Counted from the first letter of the stretch, positions 11,501 to 24,824 are shown. The stretch is DNA of 64,000 nt from Nageia nagi (GCA_050084985.1 JBITNC010000001.1:153140001-153204000), one strand, 5' to 3'. Notes: generated by a model from the sequence alone, not told the origin. Made by a program: numbers and translations.

Positions 11501-13279
11501 GTGAAGGAACAATGACTTAATGATGGATTTGATGTAATCCTAAGTATGATCATTATGAGTGATGTAATTATAGATTCCTTGTCTTGTTAACTATTGAGTC
11601 ACCCTAATACTGGAAAAAGTAAGATCCTTCACATGATTTGATGTACTAAATTCCTTTACAAATAATGATATTTTTACATGTGTTGTCTAAAAAATATGAT
11701 CAAAGATATATCCTCTTATTATATTAAATAAATCTCATTAGTGGAATTTGAGTATTAATAAGTTCGAAGTCCTTAATGTAAATTTTGATGGTGAATCAAT
11801 GTAAATGAAACTAAGTTCACTAGAGATGTAGTTTAGGAATATACCACATTAAGGGTGTGGAGACCTCATACGATATACTTAAGGGAATCAATAGTTCATT
11901 AATGGAAAGTAAATGTTAAAATTGTTTCCAACGAATATATACTCAAGGATGGATTAGTATTCAAAACCATGAATGACTGAATAAGGAAATTGTGATAATA
12001 TAATTTGGCTTGAAGATTACCAGTAGTAATAATATAAATAATAAAATAGAGAATGGTCTTGTCAAATAATCAACATAAATGATCAAAGCCATTAGACTAC
12101 ACTATTACAACCTTAGTATAGTTCAAACCTAGTCAATATATTAAGATATGGACATTTCCTATGTATGAAGGAAAGCTAAAGAAGAAAGTAGAACCTCAAA
12201 TGAATGAGAATAATCAAATGATTAAACAATCTATTCAAGTATTGATTGACTAGTAAGTGTTTAGGACTTTGACACTTGAAAGAAAAACTTTAGAAAAATA
12301 TATAGTTGTCTTGGTTTAATAAAAGACATGAAATGATCCCCTCACTAAATCATACTCTAAATTGCACTCCCTTGCTACAAGTAGATATTTTCTAAGCATG
12401 TTGGTACTTGTTATTATTCTTTAATGTGTTGTACTTTAAAAGTAAAAATCAAAATTCTGCATGATGCATATGGGATAATTATGGTTGAATAATCTCTATT
12501 GGCTTCATAAATAAGCTTGAAAAACTTCTTGCACATGTTCGATGAATTTATTGGAGATATCCAACATGATTACTAATGAAATTTATTAAATTAAACAAAC
12601 CACCTAAGGGTATTATCCTAATATCCATGGGTCCCTAATATATGGGCACGGTGATGCCAGATACCATGGTGAGCCTAGTCGATAGATATGGGTAAGCTAG
12701 TGTCTCATATCCTCAACATATTCTTAGATGAGGATAGCAGTAGATAAAAATACTATTATCAAGTGGAGGTAACTTGTATTCATACTTCCTACTAATAAGA
12801 AAATAGGATTATGATAACTTTTCCATAGGCTATGATGCTTATCCATTTCATATGGAAGATTGCCTAGGAAAATCTATCTGTACCTATGAAATGGAGGGTC
12901 ACACATCAGTTGAAGATGTTTAAACATGTGGATGAGTGTTCTTTTGGGTTATATGGGTTCCAAGTAGAAAACCACTATGCCATGACCAAAATGTCCATTG
13001 TACAGATCATGAATGAGAATGGTGTGGTCACTTATGTGGCATCTTCTAATAGGATAAGTGTTGAGAAGTGAACACAAAAAAGTTTTCAATTAGGGTCAAT
13101 TATTCTAGATCTAACCAATTCCTACCATATTAGTGTTGACTAGCAAGTAGGATCAACATGCTTATATTGGATCTTCATGTCAATTCCTAGACCAATCCAG
13201 TGTTTAATTTAAATTAAAAAATAGGTATAAATTTTAAAGATTTATGAAGTTAGAAATAGGGTTGGTGAGAAGCATTACA
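8586..13279 (+). repeat. Long-LTR repeat, copy 1, right part
   Basis: This continues the repeat that was cut at 1355 and is the most complete copy. It aligns with copy 3 from 20540 to 26719 and with copy 2 from 17485 to 20140. Shared landmarks are the GTTATCACAAGTG word near 8667, the 80-bp minisatellite, GATTGAATCTTTGAGTCTAG near 11020, and the end GAAGTTAGAAATA near 13250. With the left part this gives about 5.0 kb of LTR, and the family's first 0.67 kb is absent here. I see no protein domain in it. Confidence 0.7.
9725..10205. repeat. About 80-bp tandem repeat in LTR copy 1
   Basis: A degenerate unit of about 80 bp is repeated roughly six times, each unit carrying a variant of CATCCATGAGACTGCATT followed by GATGAGG and TTTTGTCAAACAATTC. 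Units start near 9733, 9817, 9896, 9977, 10061 and 10164. Confidence 0.8.
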
Positions 13280-13280
13280 T

Positions 13281-13292
13281 TAGAATCAAAGC
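13281..13292 (+). other. Primer-site-like sequence after LTR copy 1
   Basis: TAGAATCAAAGC follows the end of copy 1. Together with the matching place after copy 3 (26721-26732) it suggests an ancestral TGGAATCAGAGC, one base from the initiator Met tRNA complement. This is the main support for calling the long repeat an LTR. Confidence 0.55.
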
Positions 13293-16200
13293 AGGAGCTT
13301 TACATTCATACCAAAGCATCAAGTTTAAACTCTCAGGCCTACGATCCATGATCTTTTGTTATGAAAGTTGGCCAGTTTGATAATATCAAGATAACTATCT
13401 GTAAATCTAAATTAAACTTATTTTTGTGGAATTAGCTTATGGCACCCCACATGACTCATTAGAGTAGTTGGAAACATTCCCTTGGAATGGCAATGGATGA
13501 TATTTAGATAATTTTGAAGATTAGGGATAATCCAATCTCTTTAATCTTGAATGGAAAATTTTTAACTATACCCTAGGGAATGGGTATTATCTAGATATGA
13601 TAACTTGGTAAAGATGAATACTAAGAATTAGGATGGTAGCCTTAAAGTGTAAAAGGGATGTATCTCCCATAGTGTACAAGAAAGAGGGTTGAATGGATAT
13701 CTATGGGGAACTTTAGTTACCCCATTGAAAGTAGGAAAAAAAACCTTCTGGGTAAGGTATGAGCATTATAAGTTTGCACCCCTATAGCCTTATATAAGGT
13801 ACCTAGATAAGAATGAATTAACACTTCTTGATATTATTACTCAAGAAATGGAGAGAAATAGAGTTATTAATAGAGATTATCCCTACAGGTGTTAATAAAA
13901 CACTAGAATAAGGAAAATTCATCTAAATGTGAATTAAAGGGCATACTATCTCTTTAAATAATATTGAATTGGTAAGGTGACAATTTAATGGAGTACTATC
14001 AAAGATTTGATAGTAAAGTAAGTATTTAAAAGAAAAAGTAAATATCATTATGATATAGGAGGTGTTTTACCCTTAGATTAGGAACCTTACAAAATGAACT
14101 ATGATGATAGTTGTAATTCAAGGAAACACAAATATGAGATAATGCAGGGTAAAAAATTGAAAAAAATGATTTGTTAATAAAGACTAAAAGCATCACAGGG
14201 AAAGAAAATTTTATGGTCTACATAGGTTTGGTCAAACACCTATGGGAAAATGATAAAAGCATAAAAGGAGCATTGCTAAAATTCTTAAAAGTGGTCCAAG
14301 ATAGATGTACTATAAAAGTAATTTAAGTACAAAATCATTACTTTTTGCAAAAATATGACGGAATAGTATGATAAGATTTTACTATATGTTGAAATTCAAG
14401 ATCGATAATATATACTCTAAAGAATAAAAAGAATAATGTAAGGAAAAAGTAAAATAATAATAATACCCCATTATTTGAAGAAGCATAATTACCTTTGTAT
14501 CTAATATCTTATGGAAAGTCTCTTTTGGCTAAATTATAAATAATAACTCTTGATAGAAAAAACTAAAGAATTAGCTCTTTATGGCATAGTGACTCAATTT
14601 TATTACTACATCGGGAAATGGCGTCAAGTCTAATGGATAATTCAAGGTAGAGAATTAAGCATGATGGCATAAAGGAAAATGCATCTCTAGAGAATGGAAA
14701 TATAAATGCATCCCAAATCCTTTAAAATATCATATCAATTCAAAAGTAATTGAAGGATATGCAAAATGGAATGACATAACAAGAAGAACTATTAAACCCA
14801 CTACTTGATGAAGTCTATGATAAACATGGTAATCAAAAGCATGTTGAAGTTCAAACCAAGGTAAAGAATTAATTAGTTTTTAAAAGAACAAGGCTTGGTA
14901 ATAAGAGAACTAGAGGTTGTTGGAGTGGTGGAAAGCATATTCAAAATCGATGTCCCCTCAATTAGGAACAATAAAAAAGGACCACCACTACTGCTTCAAA
15001 TCTAAGTATTTTTTCAATAAAACGCTCTAAATTTTGAAAATTTATAAATTCTATAAGGAGTATTATTAGTTGAAACATAGTAAGAACATCGAAACTTTTG
15101 ACAAAAGTTGAGTAGACAAGTGTGAACTTGGGATAAAAAATTTTAAAGATCAATATGATTGCACTAGTATGAGAATTTTACAATTTATCAAGGTTTCTTA
15201 AAATACTAAGGAATATTCCTTGCAAAGGATAAAATATCGATTCATAAAAATAGGTCTTATGAAGAAAGAAGAATTTATGAATTAGGCTATTCCATAGGAA
15301 GGGAAAAGATGCGATGTTAATACTTTGAACCCATAAGAAAGTATCATATTAGTGATGACCTAAATAGGGTAAAAGTTAATAGACCCTCAAACAAGGTTAT
15401 TACTAAATATCCTGAGTTAAAGTGCCATAATATTCAAACTTCATGGAAAGTGACGTAACTTTTCCACCCCAAAAGAAGGACTAATTGCAATCTAAGGATG
15501 CAAAAAGATGTTAGGCCATCAAGTTTGTATTAGATGAAATAGGAATAAAGGAATCTAGTACAAAGTATGTTTGGAAAATGTAGTGAAATTTAATATTTTC
15601 TATTATATTTCCATTCAAAATAGAAAACCATTTAATGGATTGTGTTCTAATATGACTCTATTTACTTGGTGATGATAAGGTTAACCAAAATAGTATGCTT
15701 TTCCCATGATAAAACCATACCAATGTTGGCCTTATGGAAGCCATGAATTGTGTTTTTACTACAAAGCTTCAGGCATCAAAAGAGTCTTTAACTAATTGGA
15801 AAGTTTTTCCTAGTAATTAGTCACATTTTACTTCATAGAATGAATTGATTCCATGCTCTAATTATAAGGAGGTTTAGAACTCCTAGGGATGATTTGAAGA
15901 ATCTAGTCATGATCCATCCAACATTAATAAGTAATTGGAGGAGTAATGATTACTTTTTGAGAATTTGCTATAACTATGCCATAGGTTCCACAAAATCTAA
16001 ACCCTAATTTATCCCTTTGAGTATAATTGAAAAAGGAGTCTAATCATTTGTTGGATTATATTACAACCTAATTTTTCAAAAGGGATAAGATGTCTCCATA
16101 TCTCATTATTGAGAAGAAATATTTTGATCCATTGTATGCTTTTATTTCTTTAATCTTGTAGGTATTGGATCACCTGGATGTTGAAGCTCTTCCATCAAAT

Positions 16201-16406
16201 CCTAATTTTAGGACTAGAAAGATGAGTAATAAGAAGATATATACATGTTTAGCATAAAAGGATGAATTTATGTGAATCTTTTTCCATTTGGAGAAGCTAT
16301 ATTTCTTATGAAGAGAAAAACTTCTTAATTATTTGTATAGTTATGTAAACAATATTATACTTTATTATTGGTATAGTCTAAGAACACAGGGGACTGTGTT
16401 CCTTTC
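13293..16406 (+). other. Internal domain of the long-LTR element, almost noncoding
   Basis: About 3.1 kb lies between the primer-like site and the polypurine tract. I find no RT, RNase H or integrase motif on either strand. One trace at 14918-14953 reads C-W-S-G-G-K-H-I-Q-N-R-C, which resembles a gypsy gag zinc knuckle of CWxCGGxH type lacking one Cys codon. Long LTRs around a short noncoding interior is the plan of large retrotransposon derivatives (LARDs), which move by borrowed enzymes. Heavy decay of a once-coding gypsy element is the alternative. Confidence 0.5.
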
Positions 16407-16419
16407 AAGGAGGGTAGTA
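16407..16419 (+). other. Polypurine tract of the long-LTR element
   Basis: AAGGAGGGTAGTA is followed directly by CATAACAACCC. Many plant gypsy elements have a G-rich tract followed by an LTR starting TGTAACA; here TG reads CA. This would prime plus-strand synthesis. Confidence 0.6.
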
Positions 16420-19400
16420 CATAACAACCCACCCAATGACTCCTATTATGACCCTAATGACCTCGGGGGATTTGAATTAAATTAGAAATTATTTATGTTG
16501 TGCAATGTATTATTAATGGTTTTATGCATCATTTTTTTCAATTTGATGTTGGCTTCAAGGTTTTGGTGACACAGGTTATAGGTTGACTCAGCGTGGGAGT
16601 CAGGTTGGAGAACCTAGGAAACCAAAGATGAGTTGGTTATGGGAATAGATTTGTAAGAGTGAGGAAATGATTGGCATGGAGTTGCTGATAGCCATAAGAA
16701 CCTTAGTAGATCATAAACATGCATATCTCAATTATTGTGTATAATATTTTATTTCGATGTTGTGTCTAGTGCTTATGTGTATATGTGTACTAACAAATTT
16801 ACCTTGTAGGACAAGTGGTCTTTGCAAGTAAGCATGTGTGTTAAAATACTATATATATTCTAAAATACTATATATATTCTAAAATTTCTTTAGGAAATCA
16901 ATTGATTATTTTCGAATGATGCAAAGAATATTCCAATTATTTGAATTTAAATTTTTACCAAGGAATTTTAGTAAATTTAGGTGAAAATAAAAATCTAGGG
17001 TTAAAATGATTATTTTTCATTTTATGGAGGTTGCAAGTTTATTTTGGAGTTTTGCAAATGTTAGGTGTATGAAATTATTGCAAATATTTTGTGGCCTAAC
17101 ATGAAGTTTCCAAAGTATTTTGTAGGATATAACACTTACAAAAAAAGTAGTCTAAGTCCCAGCATAAAAAAATAAAACTCCTACACCCTACAAAAAAAAA
17201 TGAGTTGGCCAAATAGTCACATTTTTTTGGATATATTATAGCAACCTTTGCCAATAAATACCTTGGGATCCTTAAGGAAAATACATCTTTCCTTCATATT
17301 GGCTTTGGGTCCTATGAGAAAAGGAGTCCTCCCTTCTCAATTGACCAATTAGAATATCTAGGTGGTCTCTTTAAAACATTATAACCTTTAAATACTAAAA
17401 ATTTAATTTTTGAGATTTACGTCCTTGAGGAAAAATATTAAATATCATTATTTATTGGAGGATATCATGTGATATGTTTATACTAATTTGTTTATATATT
17501 TCGATTAGAATGAATATAGTACATCTTCTATTTAAAATAAATATAAAATTCCTACTTGTTATCACAAGTGTTTTTAATTAATTTCAATATTAGAATCCTT
17601 GTATTGAGATGATAATAGATGATATTTTAGTTTGTACCATCTGAGGAACATAGTTTTTGTAAGCATTTGACAGTTTTGCATGTGATCATAAGGAATATTT
17701 TATCTATATGTGGATATAGAAGGAGTAAAAATTATTTAAGTTATTTTCTTTATATGAAAAGATGATCAAGGGCGTCAATGAGCAATGCCCTTACCTAAGT
17801 TTTATTGTTATTCTTTGAACATATAACAGTTTATCTATGTTTGAAGATCAAATAACTCGATCTGCATCAATAGAAATGGAATAATAATAACATATGATTG
17901 CAGAGTTTGGCTCTGCATCAAATATTTGCGTCTTTAGGAGTCTATAAGGTCTTCTCAAATCATGCAAACATTGAAATTCACGAGTCTCCATTGGAACATG
18001 TGTTTTGTGTCTAAATAAATTTTCTAAACTCTTCTGATTTTCCCCTCCCCCACGTATTACATATATGTATATCAGGATATTTTCACTCTTTGAAGGAAGT
18101 TTATACCTGTTCGCTGGAATTTCAATGATGAAACATGCTGGAAGAATGCTGGAAAAAGACTGCTTCTAACAATTATTTCTGATCTAGAGATTTATAGAGC
18201 CTTTTTAGAAAAATCTATTTTTGTGCATACCTTGCAATCATTGCAATACATGAGACTGCATTTTGCTGAGGCATTTTGTCAAACAAGTCCATAGGTCCTT
18301 TCAATGCATCTTCTCTTCCTCCATTGCATCCATGAGACTGCATTCGATGAGGTATTTTGTGAAATAATTCTACAGGTCCTTTCAACGCATCCGCTCTGCC
18401 TCCATTCCATCCATGAGACTATATTGCATAAGGCATTTTATCAAACAATTCCACTGGTCCTTTTAGCACCTTCATTCTACCTCCATTGCATCCATGATAC
18501 TGAGCTCAATGAGGTGTTTTGTCAAATAATTTCACAACTCTTTTCAATGCATTTGTTTTGTACATATCCTACATCCATTACGTCCATGATATTGCGTTTG
18601 TTGAGGCATTTTGTCAAACAATTCTTAAGATCTTTCAACATACCCATTTTTTCGTCCATGAGACTGTATTCGATAAGGCATTTTGACAAACAATTCAAAG
18701 GTCGTTTCAAAGTATCTGTTTTACATCCATTGCATCCATGAGACTACGTTCAATGAGGTATTTAATTTGTCAACATGAGAAAAGTTATTTTCTAAATAAT
18801 GAATCTCCTGTCACCTAATATTTAGTTTACTCTTAGCAAATAATATTCTAGTTATTCTTCATCATTTGGATAGAGGTGCGATTTAAAATATAGATGTTTT
18901 ACTTATGAATATTGTATCTTTTCTTGAATGGGTGTAAGATATTGGGTATGGATCTTATCAAACTCATCATTTCAGTATCGTATGATTGGATTTAGTATAA
19001 TATTATGGTTAACAAGGGAGCCTCCACAAATATTTTATTATTTGAACATCGTATGATGAAGCCATCTAACTTCAATTAATAATAATGATTCTCCTTACTC
19101 CAGTGTTGGGTATAGTAGTCATTAAACCTTTGAAAGAATCCTTTAGTTGTTTACTTGAGCTCATTTCTACTTGTATTCCTAAATTTTGAAGCCATCACAA
19201 AAAGTTTTAAGAATAGCTAAAGTTTCCCAAAAATACATGACAATATATATAAATCAATTTACAAGGTAAAGGTAATTGGATAATGGATGACAATATAATT
19301 ATTTTATGGTGTAGAATTGTTTTCAAATCATTAGTCAATTAAAATAATGTTTTATTTATCTTAATGATGAACTATGTTTTAAAATGATTCCTTTGAAACA

Positions 19401-20140
19401 TGAAGAAAGGGTTTTATTATTGATAATCCTTCAAGGTAGGAAGAGGTTTTTTAACTATTGGAATAAACTAGATGTCATGAACTTTATTTTCCAAAATAAG
19501 TGTTAATTGTAAAATGTTTGAGAGGAATGATGATAAGATTGAATCTCTAAGTCTAGTTGATGTGATTCTACTTATGAAGATAAATTCTTTTACTTCATGA
19601 TCAAGGAAGATAGGTAATCTTTTGATAAGACCCAGAGCCTATCTAGATCTAAAATGGTGTATTTCTTCGAATAAAAATTACTTGAAATTTTGAATAATGG
19701 TTGGAATGGGATGATGCATGAGGACAATTATTGGACTCCACAATCGAGGAAGATAGGTAGTCTGTATCAAAACATAAAACCTATTGAGATCAGTATGAAG
19801 TATTGCTTGAATAAAATTGTATAACATTTATGCATCTAGGGTTTGATGCATTTCATAAAACAAAAGAGTTGTCCTAATCCTTATATAAATCTAACTAAAT
19901 CTTACTACTCAATACTATATCATCTTGGTTCTCTTGGCTCGATGCATGATTGAGAACAACAATAGATGGATGGATACTCATTAAAGGATGAGTATGGTGA
20001 TGAAGAACCCCTTCAAAATGGATAATGCTTATGTATATAGGGTTATTGAAAAATGTACAATAATAGAAGACTTGAAAAATCAAGTGTAAAGGAACAATGA
20101 TTTATGAGAGATTTTATGTATTCCTCAGCATGACCGTTAG
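16420..20140 (+). repeat. Long-LTR repeat, copy 2, 3'-truncated
   Basis: This starts just after the polypurine tract and includes about 0.67 kb not seen in copies 1 and 3. From about 17090 it aligns with both. It lacks about 390 bp relative to copy 1 at 17780 (joined at TGAGCAATGCCC). It stops at 20140, at the place equivalent to about 11555 in copy 1, where copy 3 begins abruptly. It would be the 3' LTR of the element whose interior is 13281-16419. Confidence 0.65.
18240..18765. repeat. About 81-bp tandem repeat in LTR copy 2
   Basis: Seven units of the same minisatellite as at 9725-10205, with starts near 18250, 18330, 18411, 18493, 18583, 18656 and 18738. The period is near 81 bp, divisible by three, so a repeat-encoded open frame of 145 codons runs through it; I do not regard that frame as a gene. 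Confidence 0.85.
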
Positions 20141-20868
20141 GAGTATTTTGCAACCTAGTACAAAGTTTCCAAAGTATTTTGTAGGATATAACACTTACAA
20201 ATAAAATTTTCTAACCTACCATAAAAAAAATAAAACTCCTACACCTTCCAAACAAAAATATATGAATTGGCCAATTAGTCATATTTTTTGAATATATGAT
20301 ATCAACCTTTGGCTATAAATACCTTGGGATCCTCAAGGAAAATACATATTTCCTTCATATTGGCTTTGGATCCCATGAGAAAAGGATTCCTCCTTCTCAA
20401 TTGACCAATTAGAATATCTAGGTGCTCTCTCTCAAAATGTTTAGCCCTAAAATGCTAAAATTTTAGTTTTTTAGATTTAAGTCCCAAAGGAATAATATTA
20501 AATATCATTATTTATTGAAGGATGTCATGTGATATGTTTGTACTAATTTGCTTATATCTTTAAATTTGAATGAATATAGTACATGTTCTATTTAAAATAA
20601 ATGGTATATTCCTACTTGTTATCACAAGTATTTTTAATTCATTTGAATATTAGAATACTTGTATTGAGATGATAATAGATGATATTTTTAGTTTGTACCA
20701 TTTGAAGGACATATATTTTGTAAGCATTTGATTTTTTTACATGTGATCATAAGGAATATTTTGTCTATATATGTATGGAGAAGGAGTATACATTATTTTA
20801 AATTACTTGCTTTGTATGAAAAGGTGATCAAGGGTGTCAAATTTTGGATATACTATTTTGGACTTTTA

Positions 20869-20875
<7 letters not shown>

Positions 20876-20952
<77 letters not shown>
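20876..20952. repeat. Compound (AT)n(AG)n microsatellite
   Basis: About 24 AT units are followed by about 14 AG units. Copy 1 of the same repeat has only a short ATATATATA at this place (near 8920), so the array grew after the copies separated. Confidence 0.95.
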
Positions 20953-20955
<3 letters not shown>

Positions 20956-21489
20956 CATAAGTCGATGCCACTCAAGAAATGGCGTGAATTAGGGACTACA
21001 CTTTTGTTTGAAATTATGTCAAAAATTGATTCCTTGATGAAGTATTGGTACTAGTTGGGATGAAATGTATAGAAATTAGGGAAGTACAATAATTGCTATC
21101 ATGAAAGTCTATATTTCACCCTCCTTCAACCACTTGCTCTCCTCTTTTTAGTGATGCAATGTGGTCAAGGTGGGACTCTTTGGAAATTTTATCAAGTCAA
21201 CTCTGTCAATCAAACTTAGCTTGAGGAATGAGTTTGAAAGTGAAATATTTATTTAGAATTTTGGACTATCTGGAACCATTATATCTCAATGAGCAATGCC
21301 CTTACCTATGTCATATTTCCATTCTCTAAACGTATAATAGTTTATCTATGTTTTCACATCAAAAAACTCGACCTATGTCGATTCAATAGGAAGAATACTG
21401 ATAGAAGATTTTAGAGTTTAGCTCTACATTGAGCATTTTTATCTCTAGTAGTCTATAAGGTCTTCTCAAAGCATTTATTCTATAAATAT

Positions 21490-21690
21490 CCTATGTCCAT
21501 TAAATCCATGAGACTGCATTCTATGATGCATCTTGTCAAATAATTCATGAGATGTTTCAATGTATCTATTTTTAATTCATGAGACTGCATTCGATGAGGC
21601 AGTTTGGCAAATAATCCACAGGTCCTTTCAATGTATCTATTTTACATCCATTACGTATATGAGACTACATTCAATGAGGAATTTAATTTC
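21490..21690. repeat. Shortened minisatellite in LTR copy 3
   Basis: Only about three units of the 80-bp minisatellite remain, near 21505, 21577 and 21658, with the CATGAGACTGCATTC core. Confidence 0.7.
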
Positions 21691-22850
21691 TCTACATGAG
21701 AAATTTTTTTTCTAAATAATGAATCTCCTGTCACCTATTATTTTTCTAACTCTTAGCAAACAATACTCTAGTTATTTTTCATCATTTAGATAGAGATGGG
21801 AATTAAAATATAGATGTTTTACTTATGAATATTGTATCATTTCCTAAATGGGTGTAATATATTGGGTATTCTAGTTATTAAAATATAGATGTTTTACTTA
21901 TGATTAGATTTAGTAAAAGATTATCGTTAACAAGGGAACCTTCATAAATATGTTATTATTTGACTAATGTGTGACAAATCCATCTAGATTCAATTAATAA
22001 TAATGATTTTCCTTACTGTAGTGTCAGGTATAGTAGTCATTAAACCTTTAAGAAAATCTTTTACTTTATTGTTTTTATAAGCTGAGTGTGGGAGTTTTCT
22101 ACTCAACTCATTTTGCTAAAATTGTCTACATGTATTCCTATATTTTGAAGCCATCACAAAAAGTTTTAAAATTAGCTAAACTTTCCCAAAAAGATACAAT
22201 AATAAATATAAATTAATTGCTAGGGTAAACATAATTGGATAATGGATGACAACATAAATATTTTATGGTGTATCATAATTTTCACATCATTAGTCAATGA
22301 AAATAATATTTTATTTCTCTTAATGATGAACTATGTTTTAAAATGATTCCTTTGGAATATGAAGAAAGGGTTTCATTATTGATAATCCTCCAAGGTAGGA
22401 AAAGATATTTTTTACCTATTGGAATAAATTGGATGTCATGAAATTTATTTTTCAAAATAAGTGTTAATTGTAAAATGCTTGAGAGGAATGATGATAAGAT
22501 TGAATCTTTGAGTCTAGTTGATGTGATTCTACTTATGAAGATTAATTATTTTACTCCATGAACAAGGAAAATAGGTAGTCTTTTTGTAAGACCTAGAGCC
22601 TATCAAGATTTGAAATAGAGTATTGCTTGGAATGAAAATTAATTGAAATTTTGCTTAATAGTTGGGAATGGTATGATGCATGAGTATAATTACTGGAATT
22701 CATGATCAATGAAGGTAGGTAGTCTCTATCAAGAAATAAAACCTATTGAGATTAGTATGGAGTATTTCTTGAATAAAATTGTATGATATGTTTGCATCTA
22801 GGGTAGGATGCATTTCATAAAATAAAAGAGTTATCTTGATCCTCATAAAA

Positions 22851-24780
22851 CTCTTTTTTTTATTAAAACCAAGGGGTAAATTTGACATTAATAAAAAAAT
22901 CTATTTTTGAATGACCCTTAGAAACCTTTTACTAGTAATGTATTACATTACTATATGGCTTTACCCCAATCATAGACAAAGAAAGTGAAATGGCACATAA
23001 AACAAGCATCCTGACTAGTGAGAGTAATATAGATATTACAAATAAGGATCATCTAATACATAATAGCATATTGAGTAATCAAAATTTTGGAAGGAAATAA
23101 AATGTAGCATTGTGTGTAGGTTAGCCTTACTTATTTTGTTGAGTCTACTTTAAAAGGTCTCTGATAAAATGAAGCACTTCATAACTTATATTGCACAAAG
23201 TTAGACACTTATTTATAAGTTGGATCTCCTCATTTACATTCTACATGTTGCATTTCATTCAGAATTGGAACTATTGTTAGGTTTTATCCTCTTCAAGGGT
23301 CTTGGCATGAAGTATATATTTATAATAAAGTGTGTTGAGACTGTACATATCTAATTATCTTAAATAAGTGGTGCTAGTATGCGTGGGCTCTCCTCTCATT
23401 AGAATGAAAAGGGTCATCATTAAGTTTCCTTTTGAGCTTTTTATAATTATGTTTGTAAAATTTACAATAGGTCTTCTTCTACATCTTTCTATTTTGAATC
23501 AAACAATTCTTCAATGAGTTTGTTCCTTGCATACATTAGCAAATTGAAAATTATTCAAAGAGAACATTAGGCTTTCCCTTGCATATTTTAGCTTTAGCTA
23601 TCATCCAATCCCTTACATCTTTTAGCTTTAGCAAGAATCCCATTATGAAGATGAATTTTTTTTGGCATCCTAATGTCTTGAACATTGAACCTTCTAAAAA
23701 GTTTAAAAGGTCCAAGTTTTTTGTGGTTTTGTTTCTCTTGCTACAGGGGGGTTTGCTGGATCTTGGATTGGGGTAGGAGAACTTCAAATGGTGTTAGTGT
23801 GGAGAATTATATCCTTAATAGCTAGGTCTTCTATGAGATGAACAAAATTATCCTAGTATATAACCTTTTCTGAGGGCTCTTGTGTAAGATGGGAAGAACT
23901 ATGATCTTTTACAATCATAGGGATATGAGTAAATATTTTTATTTTAACTCACCTCAAGTAGGTGATAGAAATATCTTTGGTGTCATTCTACTCATTATTG
24001 GATTAGGGAGGAGATTTGTCAATTTGAATAGGGCCATGATAAGGACTTGAGCCTATAGGGTTATTAGGCTCCACAAATTCCCTAGTAGGACTATAATCAA
24101 TTTGAATCAGATTAGAATATCGAGTTTCATACTAACACTCAAGAGGTAATTGACCTTTTCCTTTATCTTTTGATAGCATATATTGGGTTCTTCTTCTACA
24201 AGTGATGTACACTTTTTCCACTTCATTTTGATTTCGTACAAATGCCTACTAATCTTGATTCCTCTACTCCTTATTATTCTGTAGTGCTTCATTTTCCCCT
24301 TCTTCTTGAGTTTTGATATAAGTTTCAAGTTTCCTACCCCTCCATAACCTAAACTGAATTGGCCTTTCCTCCTCTTCTTCTATATTATAGTATGTGGCCT
24401 TGAACCCACCATTTGTGTCTTCAACATTACCTCCACCATTTTGGTTCCTAACATTTTCTTTTGCATTTATATCATGGACATCAATCCTTGCATTGAAATT
24501 ACCTTTGACATTAGAATCCATGATATTGTCTTCAATAGATATGTTGTGGGTATCAATCCTTGCATCCATCTCATTTACATTCCCTTCAAAATTATCCCTA
24601 TCCTTGACCTTATCTTTTGTATTATTACTTGTAACCTTGACCTCAACATCTCTATCTTGAGCATTACCTCTAGAATTTAATTCCCTAACATTGACTTCAG
24701 TAGGTTCGTCCCCAACATTAGATTCAACCCCCACCTTGGTCTCATTTACATTCCTCCAAGAATTCTCCACCTCATTTCCA
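22851..24780 (-). mobile_element. 1.9-kb insertion in LTR copy 3, possible 5'-truncated LINE
   Basis: Copies 1 and 2 run continuously where this lies, so it is an insertion that replaced about 50 bp of the repeat. On the minus strand its end reads CCCCTTGGTTTTAATAAAA then more A, resembling the 3' ends of plant L1-type LINEs. No RT or endonuclease domain is visible, and I see no target duplication. A captured gene fragment or another retrocopy is equally possible. Confidence 0.35.
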
Positions 24781-24824
24781 GATGCATGATTTAGGATAAC
24801 AACATATGGATGAAGATTCATCAA
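24264..24824 (-). CDS. 186-codon open frame, chimeric, unknown
   Basis: I do not recognise this. The first 14 or so codons are antisense to the long LTR; the remainder belongs to the inserted segment. The protein is rich in Asn, Asp, Glu and Lys with an irregular repeating texture: ARIDTHNISIEDNIMD is echoed by ARIDVHDINAKENV, and VNE, NVRE and GNVE recur. It ends in an acidic stretch (EEEEER) and a KTQEEGENEALQ tail. There is no membrane segment or enzyme motif. It may be a remnant of a repetitive host or element protein. The start is arbitrary, and expression is doubtful. Confidence 0.25.
   Translation of the reverse strand: MMNLHPYVVILNHASGNEVENSWRNVNETKVGVESNVGDEPTEVNVRELNSRGNAQDRDVEVKVTSNNTKDKVKDRDNFEGNVNEMDARIDTHNISIEDNIMDSNVKGNFNARIDVHDINAKENVRNQNGGGNVEDTNGGFKATYYNIEEEEERPIQFRLWRGRKLETYIKTQEEGENEALQNNKE

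Noticed and set aside
18304-18741. 145-codon plus-strand open frame of repeated His/Cys/Leu-rich units
   Set aside because: It is the translation of the 81-bp minisatellite inside LTR copy 2. Copies 1 and 3 do not keep the frame.
24394-24680. Plus-strand frames of 79 and 88 codons
   Set aside because: They lie antisense to the 186-codon minus frame in the insertion and show no independent feature.
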